From Psychrobacter fulvigenes (GTDB taxonomy: Bacteria; Pseudomonadota; Gammaproteobacteria; Pseudomonadales; Moraxellaceae), in NCBI RefSeq assembly GCF_904846155.1, contig NZ_CAJGZP010000001.1:2418001-2482000 (forward strand): a stretch of 64,000 nt of DNA. The letters are read 5' to 3'. The notes under the pieces were generated by a model. The model saw nothing but the letters and a program-made list of their open reading frames with translations. It did not search any database and was not told where the DNA came from. Shown in pieces: positions 57,440-64,000 of this stretch. Made by a program: the position numbers and the translations under genes. Positions within the stretch are counted from its first letter, which is position 1. Each line of letters opens with the position of its first letter.

Positions 57440-58078
57440 TTATTTATTTGGTGCAGGTGTCGTGCGTAAATAAGGCTTAATTTCTGTATGACCTTTAGGA
57501 TATTTGGCAGGAATATCTTCATTTTTCACACTTGGTGGAATAATAACGTCGTCCCCATCTTTCCAATCAACTGGTGTCGCAACGTTATATTCATCAGACA
57601 ATTGCAGGGCATCGATGACACGAATAATCTCATCAAAGTTACGACCTGTGCTGGCAGGATAAGTCAACGTTAGACGGATTTTTTTGTTTGGATCAATAAT
57701 AAATACACTACGCACTGTATGGGTACTGTCTGCATTTGGGTGCATCATGTCATACAATTCAGCGACCTCTTTGTTTGGATCAGCGATGATTGGGAAGTTT
57801 AGCTCAGTACCTTGAGTCTCACCAATGTCTTTTGCCCAAGCATGGTGGTCATCTATACCGTCAACTGAGATACAAATTGGCTTCACACCACGCTTCTGGA
57901 ACTCACCATTAAGGGCAGCGGCACGGCCAAGCTCAGTCGTACATACTGGCGTAAAGTCTGCTGGATGTGAGAAGAAAACAACCCAGTTATCACCTGCCCA
58001 CTCGTGGAAGTTAATATCACCGTCTGTTGTTGCAGCGTCAAAGTTTGGTGCAGTATCACCTAAACGTAAATGTGCCAT
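57440..58078 (-). CDS. 1-Cys-type (Prx6) peroxiredoxin
   Basis: Reduces peroxides through a peroxidatic Cys, C46 in HPADFTPVCTTELG, with the conserved Thr (PxxxT/SxxC motif: P-A-D-F-T-P-V-C). 212 aa and the extended C-terminal domain (TPVDWKDGDDVIIPPSVK) place it in the Prx6/AhpC-TSA + 1-CysPrx_C group. A second Cys in KPICISVDG is common in the family and not a classic resolving Cys. AAGGAG is before the ATG. A short hairpin-like GCGTGT/ACACGC lies upstream (58133-58156), perhaps part of regulation. Confidence 0.93.
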   Translation of the reverse strand: MAHLRLGDTAPNFDAATTDGDINFHEWAGDNWVVFFSHPADFTPVCTTELGRAAALNGEFQKRGVKPICISVDGIDDHHAWAKDIGETQGTELNFPIIADPNKEVAELYDMMHPNADSTHTVRSVFIIDPNKKIRLTLTYPASTGRNFDEIIRVIDALQLSDEYNVATPVDWKDGDDVIIPPSVKNEDIPAKYPKGHTEIKPYLRTTPAPNK

Positions 58079-58290
58079 GCTTAACTCCTTGTTTATAAAA
58101 CTTTAGTTATAAAAACCATTATATAGGGCGTGTTTAAATGTAATCACACGCTTTATTTGTTATCAACGCACTCAGATAGTAGCAAACAAATCAGAGCACG
58201 TCAGCAAAAAATCCATTCTATCTTAGCAAATTGGTTATGAATGTCTTGTGAGAGATTGTAATGCGCTTATTCCATTTACACATAACTCGC

Positions 58291-59304
58291 TTATGAAAAT
58301 TCACTCTGCAAATCCAAGGTAGACTCTTTGCCTAGACTATCATAGTGTTCATCTAGAAAAGCCTTGGCAGATGCGCGACCGATATCACGCAGTTGTGTTA
58401 GAAACAACCATTCAGTATTCACTTTGCTGGACGCTGACAATGGATTGATCTGTTCAGTGGCTTCGATACGATGCACCAGTATTTCCGAATAGCGATTTGT
58501 ATCCAGCTTATCCTCGCGCAGTTGACGGGTCACAAAGTCAATGGCTCGCAGCTCTCTTAGCAAAGATGAGTTAAACGAAATTTCATTGATTCGATTCTGT
58601 ATTTCCTGCGCACTTTTTGGGGTCTCGTTACGCTCAATTGGGTTGATTTGAACGATTATGGCATCTCTGGACTTGGTAGTATCAAACAACGGATACAGAG
58701 GTGGGTTACCCACATAACCCCCATCCCAATACGGCACGCCATCAATCTCAACCGCCTGAAAATAAGTAGGCAGACACGCTGAAGCCAAAAGCATGTCGGC
58801 GGTCAGCTCTTCGCGGTTGAATACTTTTATTTTACCCGTGTGCACGTTGGTTGCTGCCACAAATAGCTTTAACGCGCTGCACGCTCTGACCTTTTCAAAG
58901 TCGATGGTAGATTCAACCAACTCAAGTAGCGGGTTGATATTTAGCGGGTTGGTGTCATAAGGCGAAGCCACTCGGCTAAACAGGTCGAGCATTAGGTAAG
59001 CTGGTGAGTCATCCATACCCCAGTTACCGGTCAGAATACTCAAAGGACTACGCTTAATAGGACTCATCCTGCCCATATAAGCCACTTGGCGCCAAAATTG
59101 CTCAAGCGCCTCGCGGGCACCGTCTATACCGCCATCCAAATAGCCTTGTGCTAAAACGGCGGCATTCATAGCCCCAGCACTCGTCCCAGTAATACCTTCT
59201 ACACTGACTCGACCATCTTCCATGAAGTAGTCCAGTACGCCCCAAGTAAAGGCACCATGCGAGCCACCACCTTGTAGTGCTAGATTGATTGATTTTTTAA
59301 TCAT
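58291..59304 (-). CDS. Patatin-like phospholipase
   Basis: Serine lipid acyl hydrolase. Patatin motifs: oxyanion loop LQGGGSHGAFTWG near residues 9-20, nucleophile elbow GTSAG near residues 40-44, and the catalytic Asp in WDGGYVGNPP. 337 aa from ATG 59304, with AAGGAGAG upstream; the longer GTG reading to 59406 is weaker. RssA/YchK-like and other bacterial patatins share this size; substrate unknown. It begins close downstream of glnS on the same strand, so may share its transcript. Confidence 0.9.
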   Translation of the reverse strand: MIKKSINLALQGGGSHGAFTWGVLDYFMEDGRVSVEGITGTSAGAMNAAVLAQGYLDGGIDGAREALEQFWRQVAYMGRMSPIKRSPLSILTGNWGMDDSPAYLMLDLFSRVASPYDTNPLNINPLLELVESTIDFEKVRACSALKLFVAATNVHTGKIKVFNREELTADMLLASACLPTYFQAVEIDGVPYWDGGYVGNPPLYPLFDTTKSRDAIIVQINPIERNETPKSAQEIQNRINEISFNSSLLRELRAIDFVTRQLREDKLDTNRYSEILVHRIEATEQINPLSASSKVNTEWLFLTQLRDIGRASAKAFLDEHYDSLGKESTLDLQSEFS

Positions 59305-59409
59305 AAATTCTGTACTCTCCTTTATATGTAGCGTTGAGATATGTCGCGTTGAGCTTGCCTGTCTCGCTTCCTGATTGATAGAGTCTGTCAGTAAGTTGTT
59401 GTTCACACA

Positions 59410-61137
59410 CTAAGCTGGTTTATAGCTGTCACGTAAGCTGACAATTTGGTTAAATACTGGCTTGTCACTGCTATGCTCGTCGCTATCAGCGATGAAGTAA
59501 CCTTCGCGCTCAAACTGAAAGCGCGTGCCAGCATCGCTATGCGCAAGCGATGGCTCAACCACTGCATTAAGCTCAGTCAATGAATTAGGATTCAATGCTT
59601 GATGGACGTCAGCGACGCTACTTGGATCCTCGACGCTAAACAACTGCTCATACATACGCACGGTCGCTGGTACGCCTTGGCTGGCCGATACCCAATGAAT
59701 CACACCTTTGACCTTGCGACCTTCAGGGTTATTACCTAGTGTTGCAGGATCAATCGTTGCTTTTAGCTCAATGACATTACCATTATCATCCGTAACATGC
59801 TCAGTCACTGCCAATACATAGGTATTACGCAGACGAATCTCTGGCTTTTCTGGCGATAGGCGCTTATAACCTGCTGGCGGCTCTATCTCATAGTCGCTTT
59901 GATCAATGTATAGTGTCTCGGTGAATGGAATCTCACGCTCGCCCATATCGACGTTCGGATGGTTTGGCTGCGTGAGCCATAAAACCTGCTCAGCTTCATC
60001 AAAGCGAGCATTAACGCTATCGGCCTTTTGCGACTCCCAACTACTGACCGCATCGCTAAAGTTAGTAATCGTCACTTTTAATGGTTTTAATACTGCCATA
60101 CCACGTGCGGTGGTCGACTCTAATGACTGGCGCACGCTAAACTCTAATAAGCGAAAGTCAACCACACTATCCGCTTTGGTCACGCCCACTCGATCACAAA
60201 AGTCACGTAAGCCCTCTGGGGTATAACCACGACGACGCATACCAGCAATCGTCGGCATACGTGGATCATCCCAACCACTGACGATACCTTCATCGACCAG
60301 CTGCTTGAGCTTACGCTTACTGGTCATGGTATGGTCGACATTTAAGCGCGCAAACTCATACTGATGCGGCGGCAAATCAAAGCCGATTTTTTCAACCGCC
60401 CAATCATAAAATGGACGATGATCTTCAAACTCCAGCGTACATAATGAATGAGTAATGCCTTCAACCGCATCAGAGAGCGGATGGGCAAAATCATACATGG
60501 GATAGATACACCATTTATCGCCAGTTTGATGATGCTCTTGATGCATGACGCGATAAATGACGGGGTCACGCATGTTCATATTTGGGCTTGCCATATCAAT
60601 CTTGGCACGCAGCACGGCTTTGCCTTCAGCAAACTTACCCGCTTTCATATCAGCAAACAGTTTGAGGTTTTCTTCGACACTGGTATCACGCTGCGGTGAC
60701 GGCTTGCCAGCTTCATTGAATGAGCCACGATTATCGCGAATCTGCTCTGGTGATTGTAAATCGACATAAGCATCACCTTGCTTGATAAGCTGAACCGCCC
60801 ACTCATGGAGCTGATCAAAATAGCCTGAAGCGTAACGAGCTTCATCCGCCCATTCAAACCCAAGCCATCTCACATCGTTCTTGATATTATCGATGTAATC
60901 TTGCTTTTCTGCGGTCGGGTTGGTGTCATCAAAGCGCAAGTTACAAACACCGCCAAACTCTTTGGCAATACCAAAGTTTAGGCAAATAGATTTCACATGA
61001 CCCAAGTGCAAATAGCCATTAGGCTCAGGTGGGAAACGGGTTACGATTTGTTGGTATTTTTGCGCATTGACATCATCGCGAATGATATTGCGAATAAAAT
61101 CGTTTTTTTGTGCATAGTTGTTTGGGTGCTCACTCAT
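59410..61137 (-). CDS. glnS: Glutaminyl-tRNA synthetase
   Basis: Charges tRNA-Gln with glutamine. Class I motifs: PPEPNGYLHLGHVKSI (HIGH-type HLGH) near residues 36-50 and the KMSKS-type MTSKRKLKQLV near residue 270; two C-terminal beta-barrel anticodon domains follow. 575 aa (E. coli 554). GlnRS rather than GluRS because of the RFPPEPNGYLH start and length. Divergent from ppiB. Confidence 0.97.
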   Translation of the reverse strand: MSEHPNNYAQKNDFIRNIIRDDVNAQKYQQIVTRFPPEPNGYLHLGHVKSICLNFGIAKEFGGVCNLRFDDTNPTAEKQDYIDNIKNDVRWLGFEWADEARYASGYFDQLHEWAVQLIKQGDAYVDLQSPEQIRDNRGSFNEAGKPSPQRDTSVEENLKLFADMKAGKFAEGKAVLRAKIDMASPNMNMRDPVIYRVMHQEHHQTGDKWCIYPMYDFAHPLSDAVEGITHSLCTLEFEDHRPFYDWAVEKIGFDLPPHQYEFARLNVDHTMTSKRKLKQLVDEGIVSGWDDPRMPTIAGMRRRGYTPEGLRDFCDRVGVTKADSVVDFRLLEFSVRQSLESTTARGMAVLKPLKVTITNFSDAVSSWESQKADSVNARFDEAEQVLWLTQPNHPNVDMGEREIPFTETLYIDQSDYEIEPPAGYKRLSPEKPEIRLRNTYVLAVTEHVTDDNGNVIELKATIDPATLGNNPEGRKVKGVIHWVSASQGVPATVRMYEQLFSVEDPSSVADVHQALNPNSLTELNAVVEPSLAHSDAGTRFQFEREGYFIADSDEHSSDKPVFNQIVSLRDSYKPA

Positions 61138-61375
61138 CGGGCATTGCTCCTAGCGCAAGTTTTCAGTATATAGAGCGTGCCATCACGCCTTATAGAAAAT
61201 TAAAATAATAAATCAAAAATAAAAGATAAAGTTGCGTTATTCTATCAGCTTTTGCAAACGCATTAACAGCCTGATACATGACAGACGACAAAAAAGCCGT
61301 TAGACTAGCCATAACTTTTTATCATCCACTCACCACAGTGCCATTTGAGGCGCGACAATTACAAAGGATCACAAC

Positions 61376-61891
61376 ATGGTAGACATGCCACCATTAGTAG
61401 AACTTGACACCAGTATGGGTGCTATCGTTATCGAACTTAACGAAGAAAAAGCGCCAAAAACGGTAGAAAACTTCTTAAACTATGTAAAGTCTGGTCATTA
61501 TGACGGTACTATTTTTCATCGCATCATCGATGGTTTTATGATTCAAGGCGGCGGTATGGACGCTGAGATGAATGAAAAATCCACCAATGCACCGATTGAA
61601 AATGAAGCTGATAACGGTCTAAAGAATGACGCTGGCACCATTGCTATGGCGCGTACGCAAGACCCACATTCAGCGACCAGTCAGTTCTTTATCAACGTAA
61701 AAGATAACGATTTCCTCAACCATTCTGGCAAAAACATGCAAGGTTGGGGCTATACAGTATTTGGTAAAGTCACCAGCGGTATGGACGTCATTGAAAAAAT
61801 GCGCGGCGTGCCTACTGGTCGTTTCGGTATGCATGCTGATGTGCCAAAAGAAGCCGTCGTTATCAACTCAGCGACCATCGTTACTCAATAA
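61376..61891 (+). CDS. ppiB: Cyclophilin-type peptidyl-prolyl isomerase
   Basis: Catalyses proline isomerisation during folding. 171 aa, no signal peptide, so cytoplasmic PpiB-type. Cyclophilin signature: [58 protein letters not shown] precedes the ATG. lpxH follows after a gap that contains a repeat element. Confidence 0.95.
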   Translation: MVDMPPLVELDTSMGAIVIELNEEKAPKTVENFLNYVKSGHYDGTIFHRIIDGFMIQGGGMDAEMNEKSTNAPIENEADNGLKNDAGTIAMARTQDPHSATSQFFINVKDNDFLNHSGKNMQGWGYTVFGKVTSGMDVIEKMRGVPTGRFGMHADVPKEAVVINSATIVTQ

Positions 61892-61935
61892 TTATTAATA
61901 AGTCCTATCTGACTCTCAACTTATTATGACCTATC

Positions 61936-62075
61936 GTAGGCTAGCGCTTTTAGCGAAACACTGCGACATATTTTTCAAAGTATCTTCCAGAAATTCTATT
62001 TAAAGAATTTCTCTTGCGAAACTAAAATTGCAGTGCAATTTTTTAACGTTTCTCAGGGCTAAAACCACAGCCTAC
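61936..62075 (+). repeat. Palindromic repeat element, long copy
   Basis: 140 bp with ends GTAGGCTAGCGCTTTTAGC and GGGCTAAAACCACAGCCTAC, an imperfect terminal inverted repeat. Inside are two 9-bp palindromes (61989-62012 and 62024-62042). The right end matches the element at 63718-63786 over ~20 bp and the inner part matches the tRNA-Val upstream block. Confidence 0.75.
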
Positions 62076-62152
62076 AGCAATAGTTTTAGAGTAGTTGAGA
62101 GTGTAGTAAGTCTTATAAACTTATAATAAATAGATGATAAGGATCATGACAA

Positions 62153-62992
62153 ATGCAAACGTTTAATCATTTAATAACGACCCGCCCTCATGATGTGCGG
62201 CAAGTGTTGATTAGCGATTTGCATTTATCGCCTGAAGAGCCTGCCTTAGTGCAGGCTTTTTTAGCCCTGCTTGATGATTGTCTTGCTCTGCCTGCTCTCA
62301 AGCGCCTATTTATTTTGGGTGATTGGTTTGAGGTATGGCTTGGCGATGACGTTTATTTGTCATTGTCAGATGACGCGCGCCAAACCCATTGGCTAACCCC
62401 GCTCATCGTTAAATTAAAAAAACTGCGAGTAGCTGGCTGCGAGATTTTGGTGATGCATGGCAACCGTGATTTTCTGTTAGATCAGCCATTTTGTAATTTG
62501 TTCGGTGGCGAGCTTATTTATGAGCCATACACTTTAACTGTTGGACAGCAGAATTATCGCTTAGAACACGGCGATGCGTTATGTGTTGATGATAAGAAAT
62601 ATCAGTTTTTTCGCAAAATCATGCGCAATCGGTTAACCCAGTGGTACTTGTTGAATAAATCACTAGAAAAACGCTTGGCTATCGCAGATAAAATGCGTAA
62701 AAAAAGCCAACAGAATAATGCCAATAAAGCAGCCTATATTATGGATGTCAATGAAGATGCAGTGATACAAGCAGTGGCTGATAGCGATGCGTTACTACAT
62801 GGTCATACTCATCGTCCAGATATTCATCAAGCGACCAGTAATAAAAAACGCTACGTGCTGGGCGACTGGCGACTGCTAGATAGCGATACACGCCAGCCAA
62901 AAGTCAGCGCGGTAATTGGAGCGGTTATAGCAGAAGACTCAGACAATGATGATTCTGAGTTTGGACTATTTGAATTTAGATATTCAGTGTAG
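62153..62992 (+). CDS. lpxH: UDP-2,3-diacylglucosamine diphosphatase LpxH
   Basis: Hydrolyses UDP-2,3-diacylglucosamine to lipid X in lipid A synthesis. Calcineurin-like metal ligands: ISDLHLSPEEP, GDWFEVWLGDD, MHGNRDFLLD, HGHTHRP. 279 aa, ~40 more than E. coli with a polar tail. Typically near ppiB in gammaproteobacteria, as here. A secure call for the LpxH class rather than LpxI. Confidence 0.94.
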   Translation: MQTFNHLITTRPHDVRQVLISDLHLSPEEPALVQAFLALLDDCLALPALKRLFILGDWFEVWLGDDVYLSLSDDARQTHWLTPLIVKLKKLRVAGCEILVMHGNRDFLLDQPFCNLFGGELIYEPYTLTVGQQNYRLEHGDALCVDDKKYQFFRKIMRNRLTQWYLLNKSLEKRLAIADKMRKKSQQNNANKAAYIMDVNEDAVIQAVADSDALLHGHTHRPDIHQATSNKKRYVLGDWRLLDSDTRQPKVSAVIGAVIAEDSDNDDSEFGLFEFRYSV

Positions 62993-63032
62993 GGTACGAC
63001 CTGCACACCCTACAACCCTTCTTAGCTTAGTC

Positions 63033-63650
63033 TTAAGGCATTAGCTTAAAGAAATGCTGACGATAATGCTTAAGCTCACGAATAGAATCACGAATATCGT
63101 CTAAGGCTAAATGACTACCGCCTTTTTCAAAATTCTTTAAAATATCGGGACGCCAGCGGAAGCATAGCTCTTTGATTGATGACACATCCAAATTACGATA
63201 ATGGAAGAATCTTTCTAGCTCAGGCATTTGCCGTGCCAAAAAGCGGCGATCTTGGCAAATAGAGTTGCCGCACATTGGCGACTTGCCGCTATCTACCCAC
63301 TTATTAAGAAACTTAATGGTTTCAGCTTCGGCTTCGGCCAGTGTCACCGTACTACGGCGCACACGATCAACCAATCCTGACTGCCCATGTTGCTTGGTGT
63401 TCCAGTCATCCATTTGGTTTAGCTTTTGATCTGATACCTTGATGGCAAACACTGGCCCTTCTGCCAAAACGTTTAAATCTTCATCAGTGACAACGGTGGC
63501 AATCTCGATAATCTCATCATTTAAGGTATCAAGACCTGTCATTTCAAGGTCAATCCATACCAACCCTTTTTTACCTTGGTTTTTAATTTTGATCTTATTG
63601 GGATGGTCATCGGTATTTGTATTAGTACTTATATTAGTGTTGCTACTCAT
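63033..63650 (-). CDS. orn: Oligoribonuclease
   Basis: Degrades di- to penta-nucleotides, including pGpG from cyclic-di-GMP turnover. DEDDh exonuclease: [12 protein letters not shown] (Asp, Glu), [32 protein letters not shown] and [11 protein letters not shown]. 205 aa, ~25 longer than E. coli at the N-terminus (Asn/Thr-rich). AGGACACAAG precedes the ATG. Divergent from the rsgA-like start, as in E. coli where orn and rsgA are neighbours. Confidence 0.96.
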   Translation of the reverse strand: MSSNTNISTNTNTDDHPNKIKIKNQGKKGLVWIDLEMTGLDTLNDEIIEIATVVTDEDLNVLAEGPVFAIKVSDQKLNQMDDWNTKQHGQSGLVDRVRRSTVTLAEAEAETIKFLNKWVDSGKSPMCGNSICQDRRFLARQMPELERFFHYRNLDVSSIKELCFRWRPDILKNFEKGGSHLALDDIRDSIRELKHYRQHFFKLMP

Positions 63651-63717
63651 CTTGTGTCCTGTAATTAATAAATCTTATAATCATTCCCCCCATTCTCAGC
63701 TGACTAAATGTATTGGC

Positions 63718-63786
63718 GTAGGCTGTGGCTTTAGCCCAGCATTTTGCTTTCGCAAAGACTTAAGCTGGGCTAAAGCCACAGCCTAC
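63718..63786 (+). repeat. Perfect palindromic repeat, short copy
   Basis: Two 23-bp arms (63718-63740 and 63764-63786), exact inverted complements starting GTAGGCTGTGGCTTTAGCCC, separated by 23 bp that contains a second small hairpin (TTTGC-TTTC-GCAAA). It lies between orn and the rsgA-like gene. Resembles a REP/MITE-type element; shares arms with 61936-62075. Confidence 0.85.
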
Positions 63787-63932
63787 AATCATACTAAGTT
63801 GAGAATCAGGTGATCATTTATATTTCTGACGGCTAAAGGTTACAAAACCCCTATCTGATGCAGTCGCTTTAGGCTGTATGTTAGCAAATTTTCACGCTAC
63901 ACTTAGCAATATTTTCATAATAGGCATCAACC

Positions 63933-64000
63933 ATGGCATTAATCCGGCAACGTAAACTGACCAAACAGCAGATTCGTCGCATCGATAAACAACAACAATC
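63933..64000 (+). CDS. rsgA: Probable RsgA ribosome-biogenesis GTPase (5' end only)
   Basis: Twenty-two codons, MALIRQRKLTKQQIRRIDKQQ, run off the window. The basic Lys/Gln/Arg-rich start resembles RsgA N-termini (E. coli: MSKNKLSKGQQRRVNANHQ), and rsgA is next to orn in E. coli. The GTPase domain is not visible, so the name rests on position and the N-terminus. Confidence 0.6.
   Translation, partial: MALIRQRKLTKQQIRRIDKQQQ

Noticed and set aside
1..64000. CRISPR array, phage, defence or secondary-metabolite cluster
   Set aside because: No regularly spaced repeats, cas, integrase, NRPS/PKS or defence proteins were recognised.

Overview
The window looks like a piece of a Moraxellaceae chromosome (Gammaproteobacteria), most probably Psychrobacter. 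This rests on protein similarity recalled from memory, moderate GC, the cell-envelope gene order rimO / pyrH-frr / uppS-cdsA-dxr-rseP-bamA, the PilS/PilR pair, a ubiE-ubiJ-ubiB block and a polyhydroxyalkanoate (PHA) locus with a DUF3141 partner. It is almost entirely housekeeping DNA. I see no integrase, prophage, transposase, CRISPR array, toxin-antitoxin pair or recognisable defence island.

Layout. 1-10.6 kb, minus strand: outer-membrane assembly, lipid and isoprenoid synthesis, ribosome recycling and UMP kinase, then rimO. 10.7-13.9 kb, plus: ntrB-ntrC nitrogen two-component system, then tRNA-Leu(UAG) with a clear sigma-70 promoter and a terminator. 14.3-22.1 kb, minus: an orphan lipoprotein and the PHA locus phaB / phasin / phaC / DUF3141. 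22.5-22.7 kb: tRNA-Val(UAC) and tRNA-Asp(GUC). 23.0-25.9 kb: glutathione peroxidase and MsrB, divergent from an XRE helix-turn-helix protein fused to an AlaA-type aminotransferase. 26.2-30.2 kb: a frameshifted Pit phosphate transporter and a two-domain polyphosphate:AMP phosphotransferase. 30.5-36.4 kb, plus: ubiquinone genes ubiE, ubiJ, ubiB and a D-lactate dehydrogenase-like flavoenzyme. 36.6-44.5 kb, mostly minus: ruvB, ruvA, fba, an Ala-rich lipoprotein, pgk, thiE, pbpG, with a DksA/TraR-type zinc-finger gene on plus. 45.0-49.4 kb, plus: GacA-like regulator, pilS, pilR. 49.6-64 kb: ctpA, gpmI, a 6S RNA gene, fxsA, ruvC, a META/DUF4377 lipoprotein, a GST, a peroxiredoxin, a patatin, glnS, ppiB, lpxH, orn and the first codons of probable rsgA.

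Non-coding structure is the most informative part. There is a 6S RNA with a matching promoter and terminator. Two 17-bp palindromes lie 53 bp apart upstream of the HTH-AlaA fusion. Three copies of a ~105-bp element with imperfect terminal inverted repeats (MITE-like) sit at gene 3' ends. A second palindromic repeat family shares a ~50-bp block with the DNA immediately upstream of tRNA-Val. The phasin and phaC genes are separated by an intrinsic terminator.

How the genes fit together: PHA storage, polyphosphate/phosphate handling, NtrBC and the pili regulators make a nutrient-storage and surface-behaviour theme. The D-lactate enzyme beside the ubiquinone genes suggests a quinone-linked respiratory unit. 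No wholly new multigene system was found. The best candidates for follow-up are the XRE-AlaA fusion with its putative operators and the two repeat families.
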